From assembly GCF_004379255.2 (NCBI RefSeq), contig NC_056044.1, positions 8,348,001-8,412,000 of the forward strand: a stretch of DNA of 64,000 nt, given 5' to 3'. The translations under genes and the position numbers were made by a program. The notes beneath the pieces are model-generated. The model was not told the origin of the DNA, ran no database searches, and was given only the letters and a program-made list of their open reading frames with translations. Shown in pieces: positions 1-9,945 of the stretch (position 1 is its first letter; every line of letters begins with the position of its first letter). Source of the stretch: Salvia splendens (lineage: Eukaryota > Streptophyta > Magnoliopsida > Lamiales > Lamiaceae).

Positions 1-852
1 CCAGAATGTCCCCACAAAGATAGCTCCTTTATCACTTACTATCTTAGCCGGCATTCCATGGAGTTTGAAGACAGAATTGAGAAAAACTTCAGCAACATCT
101 TTGGCTGTAAAAGGATGTGCCAATGCCTTAAAATGAGCATATTTTCTCAACCTATCAACCACAACAAATATAGTGTTTTTGCCTCTTGAAGATGGTAGAC
201 CTTCAATGAAATCCATAGTAAGATCCGTAAATATTGCTGCAGGCAGTGGCAGTGGTTGCAGTAAGCCGGAGGGTGGTGCATTCCCTGGATTGTACCGTTG
301 GAAAGTGACACAGAATCGCACAAACTCCTTAACATCCTTCCTGAGTTTAGGCCAATATAGAACTGCAGAAATCCGTTTTAGTTTCCAAGGACCCAGAGTA
401 ACCGGTTGTGGCAGAGTTGTGGAACAGAGATAGTATATGGGCTTTCAGCTGTAAATCATTCCCCACCACTAGCCTTCCCTTCTTCCGTAGCTCTCCATTA
501 TTCCAACTGAACTTCGAATGAGAGGCAGAATCATTTTGTTGATCACTTATCAGTTTCTGTACCTGAGAATCACTCGGCCAGGATGCTTTGATCTTAGTGA
601 TGAGCTCCAATGGAATGATGTAGGAAGTAAGAGCATATATCATAGGCTCAGGAACTCTGGATAGAGCATATGCCACAGAATTATCAATTCTCTTCTTGTA
701 TCTTATTTCATAATCAAAGTGCATCAAATTTTGCAATTTTACAATCCAAGCTATGGGATGACCTTCCTGCATCAAGACAACTCCAATACTAACCCCAGAA
801 GCATCAGTCTCCACTACAAAGTCTTTGGAAAAGTCAGGAAGAGCTAAAACGG
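1..852 (-). pseudogene. Ty3/gypsy pol fragment (RNase H, H2C2 finger, integrase core), 3' half
   Basis: Read on the minus strand, this is the downstream half of a Ty3/gypsy polyprotein. From 862 down to 347 it encodes an RNase H-type segment (VETDASG motif, then a degenerate AYALSRV motif) and the start of the integrase zinc-binding region. From about 335 to 1 a shifted frame reads like an integrase core, with MDFIEGLPSS, VVDRLRKYAHF and IVSDKGAIF visible. Frames change between the two parts, so the polyprotein is broken. The element runs off the left edge. Its upstream half lies at 7996-9945; the two halves were one reading frame before MULE-1 inserted at the VTAP codons. Family assignment is firm; lineage (perhaps chromovirus-like) is a guess. 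Confidence 0.88.
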
Positions 853-944
853 GTGCAGTCACGGATCAATTCTTTTTTTGGTAAAGGATTTTAATGGAAT
901 TCCATTTTAATGAAGAGCATTAGTCGTATTCCGCTTCAGGGAGT

Positions 945-1183
945 GACGCATAACTCTTATGCGTCACTAACAAAAAGACGCATAATCCTTATGCGTCGCT
1001 ATTAAACGACGCATAATCATTGTGCGTCGTTAGTTAATGACGCATAACCATTGTGCGTCGTTTATTAGAGACGCATAACACTTATGCGTCGTTTATTAGA
1101 GACGCATAATACTTATGCGTCGTTTAATAGCGACGCATAACTCTTATGCGTCTTTAGTTAGCGACGCATAATACTTATGCGTC
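945..1183. repeat. MULE-1 left palindrome array, 8 units at 31-bp spacing
   Basis: Eight near-perfect 21-bp palindromes (GACGCATAA, 3-bp centre, TTATGCGTC) start at 945, 977, 1008, 1039, 1070, 1101, 1132 and 1163. Spacing is 32 and then 31 throughout, about three DNA helical turns. Linkers of about 10 bp vary (TATTAAAC, TTTATTAGA and similar). Units 3 and 4 carry TTGTGCGTC in the right arm. Likely roles are transposase binding sites or hairpin-forming ends; that is inference. Confidence 0.92.
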
Positions 1184-1788
1184 GTTAGTTGAGTTTTAAA
1201 ACGGGCAGAAGGCAGAATCAGGCAGAAACGCGACGAAAGAGGCGAAGCAGGCGAGGCAGGCGATTTCCGACGAATCCGAGCAAAATCCGGCGAATTACCA
1301 CCATTTTGCAACCATTTTCCGGTAATTGTTCTTCAATTTGGCTAAATACATCCTTTAATGTTTAATTTGGGCAGGTTTTCCGTTATTTAGTAAAAGTAGG
1401 GTTTTTGATTAAATTGATGGATTTTTGGTATTTTTGTGTTGTTTTGTTGCATATAAGTAGCGATTATGATGAAATTATGGGTTATGATGAAATTGATGGA
1501 ATTTTTGGACGACTTTCCGTAATTTGTGTATTTCATCTGGATTTAATTTAGCAAAATTAGCGTTTATGATGAAATTGTTGGATTTGTTGGTCGATTTTCC
1601 GTAATTTGGGTATTTCATATGCATATAATTGAATGGGTAGCAGCAATTGATTAAGTTTTTGTAATTGTGCCCCTTTTGGTGGGCGATTTTATGCATATAT
1701 TGTGCCCCTAAGTTGCAATTTAGTTAGCTTGTTGATTGTTGAGTTGTTATGAAAAAAATTTGAAGCATGGGTGAATGTTTTGAAGTAG

Positions 1789-4151
1789 ATGGCATCTGCA
1801 AGTTCCGAACAACAGTTATGCTATGGACCTGAGGATCCATCACTACTGTTTCATCAGAGCGAACACATTTCAAGCTCGTTGTTGGCGAATGGCACAACAA
1901 ATGTGTTGAGAAGTCGTAGGACGGAGAGTAAGGTGTGGGCATTGCCTATACATGAAAATGTGATGTATTGGCTAGGTGTATGGGGGTTCAGAGGCGTGGT
2001 TGAATGTGGAAGACCGATGAGGATGGACAATGAGCTAATAACTGCCTTGATCGAGCGCTGGAGGCCTGAGACACACTGTTTCCACCTTCCAGTTGGGGAA
2101 GTTACTGTTACCTTACAGGATGTGCAAAGCCTGTGGGGTTTGAGAGCAGACGGTCGTGCTTTCACTGGCCGTGACTACCCTGTTGGATTTGAAGATTGGT
2201 CCAGCAAGTGTAGAGATTTGTTGGGATGGATACCTGACTCAGAAACCGAAACGAAGCACGGTGGTTTGTTGATGACGTCTCTGATCCACCAAGCGACGAT
2301 GCCGTTGGGTGATGGGCTGCCTGTGTATGCATACATTCAAAGAGCACGCATACATGCTCTGATCCTGTTAGGGGGGCTTATTTTACCGGACACCACAGGG
2401 TGCAAGGTCCCCTTTATGTGGTTAAATGCCTTAGACGATCCGGAAGATGTGGCTAATATCAGTTGGGGTAGTGCTGCGTTAGCATACCTGTATCATTATT
2501 TGTGCGAGGCTTCTGTAGGCAGACAGAGAAGAGATGTCGGTGGACCTATGGTTCTCTTGCAGCTGTGGGCCTGGGAAAGAATGCCTACATTGAGGCCAGC
2601 CTTCTTGATATCGCCTATGCACACGCCGTATACCCCGTGCGGAGCCAAGTAATGTTTTTGTTTAAATTAACTCACATAATTATGTGTTTTGTTGATAACT
2701 TTTGACATTAATATTATGTATAGGTGGCACGGAGTTACTGAAATTGGAAATGCGCCCCGACATTCAGTAGCTCATTATCGTGATCAGTTATCACTGATCC
2801 GTCCTGGCCAGGTGAAATTTATTTGTGTTGTCTTAATTAATGAATTTACTTACTATAGTATGAAATTAATTGTGTTTTTTATTTTATTTGTTTGTAGTTT
2901 CTGTGGACACCCTATGCAGACTGTATCCTCCCTGAGTACTGCATTGATTCGACTGCATCCTACTTGTGCGATACTTATTTGGTGTGCTGGTCATTTGTCG
3001 AGGCACACGAGGCTGGACGCGTTTGTCGACAATTTAACCGCTACCAGCGTATTCCTCAGTACTGTGATAGGATGCTACATAGCTCCGGCCATTTGAGTAA
3101 AAGTCATCGCCGTGGGAGGAAGGGCGCTGATTGGGCTAAGGTACATAAGTTCTTCATTGATGAATGGGACTTGCGCCACGACAGGTTCCAAGCAACTTTT
3201 GACCACGCAACGGCGACACTAGGTGGTCGCATTAATCCGGGTTATATGGCGTGGTACAATAGGATCACCGTGTCGTACCTAGTTCAACCTGGGACACAGT
3301 CAACTGACGGGATGAACGAGGCAGCCTCTTCTAATTTATTGGCGGTATGTGATGTTTTTGTATATAAAAACGTCTTTAGTTTAGTTTAAAGTTTGTATTG
3401 CTCCAAGTGGTATGATGTCATTTGTATTTTTGTAATCTAGGTTGAGACCCTTCAGGGGATATGGCATTTGACCTCTGCACATGACACAGACCCTCAGTTA
3501 CGGCAGATTCGAGAAATGACTGCTTCGGCACTTCGTGCGATGAACCATGCTGATGCGATGGAGTATCCATCTTCTCAACGGCAAAATGTGGTCGTGCCGC
3601 CACGCCCACCAACTTCTCTTCGTCATGGACTGCCGGGTGTCCGGACGGGTGGGCACGGGATTACACGACAGCATAGGTTGGCGCAGCAGCAGCAACCGCA
3701 ACCTGAGTATGCGGTACCAGAGCCCTTGAGTCCGGAGTACGATCCCCCAGGATGGTCTCAGTTGAGTGGTGCAAGCATTGAGCCCTCGCAATGGGGAGCA
3801 CGCGCGTCATGTGATTCATTCTTTGGAGGTGTGTCTGATTGGGATGCATCTCAACAAGGACGTGACACGTACTTTCAGAATTATCAATTTATGGATCGTG
3901 TGGGGGAAGAAGAGGGTCAGGAAGAAGAGGGTCCGGAAGAAGAGGGAGGGGAAGAAGAGGGTCAGGAAGAAGAGGGTCCGGAAGAAGAGGGCGGGGAGGA
4001 ACATGACGAAGTAATATTCCGACCACCGACCGCGGGATCCTCACGATCATCAAGTACGATTGGCCGGGCTATGCAGAATGTATTCAGGGGCTTCTCAACA
4101 AGGAAGAACAAAGGGAAGGCTCCGACAAAGTTCACGCCTCCATCTAGATAG
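1789..4151 (+). CDS. plant mobile domain (PMD, MAIN-like) protein encoded by MULE-1
   Basis: Four exons join in frame: 1789-2648, 2724-2811, 2898-3344 and 3441-4151, all with GT-AG introns, giving 701 residues without a stop. The N-terminal two thirds match the plant mobile domain family (PF10536; often annotated MAIN-like or 'phosphatase 7 long form homolog'): GPEDPSLL near the start, ITALIERWRPETHCFHLP, VTLQDVQSLWGLRADG and LLQLWAWERMPTLRP are typical. The C-terminal exon is low-complexity, with a Glu-rich tract and a basic end. Host PMD proteins act in the nucleus in gene expression and TE silencing; the function of TE-borne copies is not established. It is convergent with the transposase and lies inside the TIRs, so it is transposon cargo rather than a host gene. 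The ATG begins the conserved block. Confidence 0.87.
3906..3995 (+). repeat. 45-bp in-frame tandem duplication in the PMD gene
   Basis: Two nearly identical 45-bp copies start at 3906 and 3951 in exon 4. Each encodes an acidic block of the type EEEGQEEEGPEEEGG. The length is a multiple of three, so the frame is kept. It lengthens a Glu/Gly-rich linker in the C-terminal tail. Confidence 0.88.
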
Positions 4152-4522
4152 ATTTCGGGCATATGTCAGTATTTGTGTCTATTGAAACAGGTTGTGGTTG
4201 ATTATTTTTTATGTGATGAAAAATAGGATCAACAAATATTATTTTGCTATGGTTGAATGAACAGTATTATGATTTTGATAAACAAATATAAACGAATATC
4301 AACATATGACCGAGCGAAGTATTATGATTTTGATAAATCAGTATTATGATTTTGATATAAAATTCGGTTACAAATATAAACGAATACCAAATATAAACCG
4401 TATTATGAAACAAATAACAAATTTTGAATCATAAAATCGCCCGATCGGGCATTTTAGGCACGTAAATCGCCCGACCGGGCGAAGTTTCTGGACTAAACAG
4501 TGCTGAACGAAATTGCTTTTGT

Positions 4523-4636
4523 GACGCATAACTATTATGCGTCTCTATTTGGTGACGCATAACTCTTATGCGTCGTTACTTGGTAACGCATAAGTGTTAT
4601 GCGTCGTTTATTGGTGACGCATAATGCTTATGCGTC
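4523..4636. repeat. MULE-1 internal palindrome array between the convergent genes
   Basis: Four copies of the palindrome found at the element ends start at 4523, 4554, 4585 and 4616, exactly 31 bp apart. The third has AACGC in place of GACGC. The array sits about 370 bp after the PMD stop and 200 bp before the transposase stop. It does not mark an element end, so it needs another explanation: a relic TIR from fusion of two elements, a binding site, or a transcription stop or insulator between convergent genes. Confidence 0.9.
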
Positions 4637-4842
4637 ACCAAGTGAATTTCGTTTCTACACTGAATTCACATTTTTGAACATTTTTTCCGGGTTGTGTGTG
4701 GCTTTTTGAAACACATAATGTTACAAAATTTTTAGTCTAGACATAATAAAACACATCATAAATGTCGACAACATCTCACAAATGTTGATACATACATAAC
4801 ATCTCAAATACACAAGTTCAGATGCAAATGGCTACCATGACT

Positions 4843-7590
4843 TTACTGAACGGCACCGGCTGAGCAATTTCTTCGGTCATGCCCCTCTATCCCGCAATTT
4901 CTGCAACGACGGGGAGCTCTCGGTTCATCCTCCTCCTGGACATCCATTTGATTAAGTATCCTCCTTCTTCTAACTCGGCCACGCGTTCTAGGAATCAACT
5001 GCTGAGGGGTGATGCACAATTTCCATGAAGGTGCAACCCAATACTCTTCATGTCTTGGTGCATCAAATGAAACTTCACTATAGTACTGTGATCTCCATGT
5101 ACCTAGGTAGTACTTCTCATCTATCAGGTCAATCATAACATGACCTCTGTCTCTAGCAACCGCACAAGCATGCGAACAAGGGATTCTCCACATCTGCCAC
5201 TTACCACAACTGCAACTCGATTCCAAATACCTGACTATTTGAACATTGTTGCCCTTTGACACTCCTTGTACGATTCTTCCTCGAGTTCGGACATGGTACT
5301 TCCCTAGATCTCGGTCAATGACAGTGATGTAATGTTTTCGCCCCTTTGAGTCATTCTTAGCAAGTCTGTCCCTCGCCCATGGGGTTAATTCACCTTCGGT
5401 GTGTTCTATTGTTGTCTTCTTCTCCGCCCACCATTTTACCGTCCTCCAAAATGTCAAATCAACCAACGCTCTAATCGGCAACTCTCTCACACCCCTCAAG
5501 ACGTTATTGTAGCACTCCGACATGTTTGTGGTGGCCACCCCCCACCTAAGTCCACCATCGTAGCACAGTGACCAACATTCTTTTGTAATCCTATTCAGCA
5601 TTCGAACCGCACCACTGTTGACATCATATAGTGCTCGACGTCTTCTGGCAAATTTACGTTCCTGAGAACTGACCCCCAACTTCCATATAATGGCCTTCAC
5701 ATTGGGGCCCTTGTGCTTCTTCAACACATTTGCCCTCACATGAAGCAAACAAAATTTGTGGTGTATCTGCGGGGCCCTAGTCATGATTTCAGACTCCATT
5801 GCATTCAAGAGTCCTTTATGCCTATCTGATATAATGCACACCTCCCTCTCGTATTTCACTACATGAGTTCTGACATGATCCAAAAACCACGACCAACTGT
5901 CATTGGTTTCTTCATCCACCACAGCATATGCAATAGGCAAGCATGTCTTGTTAGCATCAAAACCACAAGCAACAAGCAACTTACCTTTAAATCTTCCTCG
6001 AAGGTGAGTCCCGTCCACTGTTAACACCGGTGCGGCCTTCTGGAACGCATGTATTGCAGGCCCAAATGCCCAGAAAACATAGTTGAACACCATTGTACGC
6101 CTCTGACTCAACAGATCGTTATGCTTCCACTCAACAATTGTGCCCATATTCTGTGACTGGAGTTCAAACATGTAGCTTGGCAACTGCCTAAACGACTCCT
6201 CCCATCCACCGTATACAAACTCTATAGCCTTTCTCTTTGCATACCACGCCTTCTTATAACTGATTAACACACCAAATCTGTCTTGAATATCAGCTATTAT
6301 TGAGAAGACCTTGAAATCGGCACATTGTCGCACATGATGTCGAATCAACAGAGCTATCATTGGGGCTGAAAAGTTAGCATGATCTCTATTAGCACGATGG
6401 CCTATACAGGTATGTCGATTCTTCCACTTCCTAACTTCCCACATATCGTCATGCGACCTTTGTGTAACTGAAACCTCCCACTTACATTCCCTCGCCTTTT
6501 CAGCATCGGTGGTGCTGATGATGCCTGCCCCTGTGACTGTCGTTCCTGCTGGAAATTTGCATACAGCATGCCACCTTCTTAATTTGCTCTCGACAACCTT
6601 AAACTGTTTTTCATTCCATAAACTCCACATAGTTATAGCAGTTTTCACGTGTAGCTTGGAATCAAATTTTGTTCCCAACACAATCCGATGCGGCTCATTC
6701 TCATTCCAATACAAAAGGCTGTGTTCATTACCTCCCACATCATCCGATACTCCAGAAGGACGACTTGGTAATTCACGAAAGAATCTAAACCCATTAGGAT
6801 TGTATTCCGGAAGTGGTTGTTCACCTTGCATAACAGGTTTACATGGTACTATCTCATCATCAGAACTAGCACCGACATCATCAGCACCATCACCATCACT
6901 GAGATCGGGGTCTGGCTCTGTCTCGGATAGTGGCCTTGGCTCATCAAGATCATCTGCATCATCTACCTCATCATTCAATCCAACACCAACATCAGCAACA
7001 TCTACAACATCTACAACATCTACAACATCTCTCTGCTCATTCATTTGGTCCACCCTCGCAGATGATCCAATACCACACTCAAAACTCATTTGTTCAAACC
7101 TCGCAGATGCTCCAATACCATAATCAACAACTGGTGGGATTTCTTCACTCCTCACAGGTGAATACTCAACAAATAATTCAATACACCCACTTGAATTTTG
7201 AGCATTGTTGAACATAAACATTACACTATCATCATTGCGAATCACAGAACATGTATAACTCATACCGGAACCATAGACTATACATTGTCTCCATAATAAT
7301 TCAATTGTGTGTTGGTTCATATCTATTCCCATCGCATCACAAATCATTGCTACCAACTCATAATAGGAAACACATGAATTTAATATAATGGAGCTCCTCG
7401 CACGAGGTGGGTCATAACCAATACCCATATGTGGTAGTTGAACTACTCTACCACCCCAATACAAACTCACAAATACTTGCATGATTTCTGCATCAAAAAC
7501 ATATAAACCAACGACAATTATGGACATTTTCCTACAAGCCCTAATTTGTATAAATTGGGTAAAACTAACAAATGAAAGCACAATAAACAT
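4843..7590 (-). CDS. mudrA-type MULE transposase (MULE-1), open 915-residue frame
   Basis: A single open frame of 915 residues, the usual size for MuDR-type transposases, which cut and join transposon ends in the nucleus. Visible in order: an N-terminal region with LYWGGRVV and VSYYELV blocks; an acidic linker with a VVDVVDVVD repeat (about 190-250); a Mut-type DNA-binding region (about 300-420); the MULE catalytic domain with LTVDGTHLRG, CIISDRHKGL and TTNMSECYNN, which supply plausible D, D and E residues; a SWIM finger (CSCGKWQMWRIPCSH); and a C-terminal CCHC knuckle (CRNCGIEGHDRRNC). The first ATG adds about 21 residues before MSIIVVGLYV; the second ATG at 7527 is an equally good start. 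No stop or frameshift was seen, so it may be functional. Confidence 0.93.
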   Translation of the reverse strand: MFIVLSFVSFTQFIQIRACRKMSIIVVGLYVFDAEIMQVFVSLYWGGRVVQLPHMGIGYDPPRARSSIILNSCVSYYELVAMICDAMGIDMNQHTIELLWRQCIVYGSGMSYTCSVIRNDDSVMFMFNNAQNSSGCIELFVEYSPVRSEEIPPVVDYGIGASARFEQMSFECGIGSSARVDQMNEQRDVVDVVDVVDVADVGVGLNDEVDDADDLDEPRPLSETEPDPDLSDGDGADDVGASSDDEIVPCKPVMQGEQPLPEYNPNGFRFFRELPSRPSGVSDDVGGNEHSLLYWNENEPHRIVLGTKFDSKLHVKTAITMWSLWNEKQFKVVESKLRRWHAVCKFPAGTTVTGAGIISTTDAEKARECKWEVSVTQRSHDDMWEVRKWKNRHTCIGHRANRDHANFSAPMIALLIRHHVRQCADFKVFSIIADIQDRFGVLISYKKAWYAKRKAIEFVYGGWEESFRQLPSYMFELQSQNMGTIVEWKHNDLLSQRRTMVFNYVFWAFGPAIHAFQKAAPVLTVDGTHLRGRFKGKLLVACGFDANKTCLPIAYAVVDEETNDSWSWFLDHVRTHVVKYEREVCIISDRHKGLLNAMESEIMTRAPQIHHKFCLLHVRANVLKKHKGPNVKAIIWKLGVSSQERKFARRRRALYDVNSGAVRMLNRITKECWSLCYDGGLRWGVATTNMSECYNNVLRGVRELPIRALVDLTFWRTVKWWAEKKTTIEHTEGELTPWARDRLAKNDSKGRKHYITVIDRDLGKYHVRTRGRIVQGVSKGNNVQIVRYLESSCSCGKWQMWRIPCSHACAVARDRGHVMIDLIDEKYYLGTWRSQYYSEVSFDAPRHEEYWVAPSWKLCITPQQLIPRTRGRVRRRRILNQMDVQEEDEPRAPRRCRNCGIEGHDRRNCSAGAVQ

Positions 7591-7760
7591 GAATAATGAT
7601 GAATGTAGCTAAATTGATGAACAAATTACCGGATCTTATGGAGAAATCGCCGGAAATTGCCAGAAAACGCCGGAAATCGCCGAGATAGAGGAATTGAAAG
7701 TGTATGAAGGTGCGTTCTGTGATCTGCGTGTGACTGGAGGCAGATAAAAGCCGCCTTAAC

Positions 7761-7903
7761 GACGCATAACCAATGTGCGTCGTTCATGAGCGACGCACAA
7801 CCCTTATGCGTCGTTAAGCGACGCATAATCCTTATGCGTCATTACTTAACGACGCATAATGGTTATGCGTTTCATTAAGAACGACGCACAATCATTATGC
7901 GTC
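7761..7903. repeat. MULE-1 right palindrome array, 5 units
   Basis: Palindrome units start at 7761, 7792, 7820, 7851 and 7883 (spacings 31, 28, 31 and 32). The last runs into GCGTCACTCCCT, the inverse of the GGGAGTGACGC that opens the left array. The right end therefore has fewer units than the left, so the two ends are not symmetrical. Confidence 0.9.
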
Positions 7904-7995
7904 ACTCCCTCAATTAGAATGAATCTATTCTCCTTCATTAAATTGGAATTCCATTACTCTCTTAGCACAAAAGAAGAAAGACCTCGTGCAGTCAC

Positions 7996-9945
7996 CATGG
8001 CCATCTTCAACTGATCAAAAGCCAACTAAGCTTATTCTGACCATTTGAACCCTTCACCTTTAATAATATTCACTAGGGGTCGTGCTATAACACCATAATT
8101 TCGAACAAATCTCCTATAATACCCTGTGAGCCCAAAAAAACTTCTGACATATTTAATAGTTTTTTGCTGTGGCCAATTCTTTACTGCCTCTACCTTCCCT
8201 TCATCTGTGGCTACACCTTCCTTGGATATCACATGGACCAGATATTCTAGTTTAGTACAGCCAAATGAGCACTTTGATCGCTTTGCAACTAGGTTGTGCT
8301 GTCGCATGACATTCAATACTAAAGATATATGCTTCTCATGCTCCTCTTTACAGCTGCTATAAACCAATATGTCATCAAAGGAGACAAAAACAAACTTCCT
8401 TAAGTAGTCTCTAAACACTGTGTTCATGAGATTTTAAAATGTGGCCGATGCATTAGTCAATCCAAAGGGCATTACTAGAAACTCATAATGACCCTCATGT
8501 GTTTTGAAGGCTGTCTTGGGAATATATTCGGTTTCCATCCTTACTTGCCAGTACCCAGAACGCAAGTCGATCTTAGAAAACCATTGCATTAAGTGATCTG
8601 TAATCAACACATAGTCTCCAAGTGGAATCCTTCTTCTTTACTAACACAATAGAGCTGGCAAAGTGGCTGTTGCTATGCCTGACCACTCCTGAGTGTAGCA
8701 TTTCTTTGATCATGATTTTTGTGAGATCCTTCTGCTTAGCAGCATACAAGTAGGGTCGAATGTTCACTGCATCAGTCCCCTCTCTGAGTGTGGTCCTATG
8801 ATCTTGTTCCCTTAGTGGTGGTAATCCTTTTGGTTCTTCAAATTGATCCTTAAACTTAGTTAAAATATGGTCTAATTCTTCCCAACTTTCTTCCAGTTTC
8901 AACTCTCAACAGCCGCCAGAAAACTCCTCAATAGTAGGCATCATCAAGCTTATTTTGCTATCAATTGCATCTGTGTCTTGCTGATTTAGAATGTGCAAGG
9001 TATGTAGCTGCTCACTTTTTGCTGGCTAAGTTTCCCCTTGCAAGGCCACATCCATTCTTTTCAACACAAATATTATACTCAATTTATCAAAATTCCATCT
9101 AATCTCCCCCAAGGTAGACATCCATTTACCACCAGAATTAAATCATATGATTCTAATGGAATGATATAAACTTCAGTACTGAATGAATACCCCTGCATCT
9201 CCCATTCTAGGCCATTGCAGTTGTGGATACATTGCAGCACTTGCCCATTATCCATATTCACAGCTCTAGGAGCAACCTGCACCATCTCACATTTGATCTT
9301 TTCTGCCGCTTTTGCACTTAAGAAATTATGCGTGCTTCCTGTATCAAGCAATATTCGCAAGGTTTTCCTCTGACATACACCCCTCCCTCACTCTCATGAT
9401 CTGAGGCCTATCTCTTCCCCATACTGCATGTAGAGAAAGTAATAGATCAACACCATGGTCTTCCTCATCACCCTTCTCATCCTGTTGTTCCAATTCCCCT
9501 TCCTTCATTTCATGCTCTATCATGTGTATCACAAATGATTTCCTCTTAGTACACTAATGTGTTGGAGTGAAGTTTTCTGTACACCAGAAACATTCCTTCT
9601 TAGCCTTTTTCTCATCCAGTTCCTTCGGAGATAGGTTGGTGCTGGCCCTGACTCCCAGACGATTTTCCTCTCTATTGTCTGCATTATTCCAGCCCCCTAC
9701 TGACCTAGACTGTTTATAACTTGTTGCAGTTACTACCAACAATTTATTATGCGAGTAATGACCTCCGGATGATGATCCCCCACTATGTATCACCCTTGAT
9801 CGACCCCCAAGGCCTTCACCATGAGCTCTTGGAGTTTAGCCAAGGAATAAGCATTAGTCAAATTCTTTGGCTTGAACATCCTGACTGGCATCTGTAGTTC
9901 ATCTATCAAGTTCATCTGTAGCCAAATTAGAATCAGATCCTCTAA
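7996..9945 (-). pseudogene. Ty3/gypsy gag-protease-RT fragment, 5' half
   Basis: The upstream half of the gypsy element begun at 1-852, read on the minus strand. From 9793 down it encodes a gag tail with a degenerate zinc-knuckle-like CFWCTENF. A retropepsin segment follows with the active-site motif LLDTGSTHNF (about 9350). Reverse transcriptase follows at 8902-8573 (VDYRSLNA) and 8427-8032 (FVSFDDILVYSS, the catalytic DD). It is dead: a short in-frame segment appears deleted after YRSLNA, an in-frame TAA lies near 8440, and gag and protease are in different frames. Gag is truncated near 9945 and no 5' LTR was found in the AT-rich DNA beyond. Confidence 0.87.

Larger units (their letters stand above)
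863..7985. mobile_element. MULE-1: apparently intact Mutator-like element with PMD gene and mudrA transposase
   Basis: A 7.1-kb DNA transposon inserted into a gypsy element. A perfect 10-bp direct repeat, GTGCAGTCAC, lies at 853-862 and 7986-7995, close to the 9-11 bp TSD usual for Mutator elements. The terminal inverted repeats are imperfect over the outer 40 bp and match best around AATGGAATTCCA (893 onward, and inverted near 7950-7962). Inside the ends lie arrays of palindromes with core GACGCATAA-NNN-TTATGCGTC, and a third array lies in the middle. Two convergent genes are present: a four-exon PMD gene (plus) and a single-exon transposase (minus), both open. The perfect TSD and open genes suggest a fairly recent, possibly autonomous copy. 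Confidence 0.9.

Noticed and set aside
945..1183. CRISPR-like regular repeats (31-bp period)
   Set aside because: The units are self-palindromes joined by short similar linkers within a plant transposon terminus; there are no unique spacers and no cas genes.
1789..4151. A host MAIN-like gene
   Set aside because: It lies wholly within the TIRs and TSD of MULE-1 and is paired with its transposase, so it is transposon cargo.
6509..7123. Plus-strand ORF opposite the MULE-1 transposase
   Set aside because: It is a Ser/Thr-rich shadow of the acidic repeat region of the transposase.
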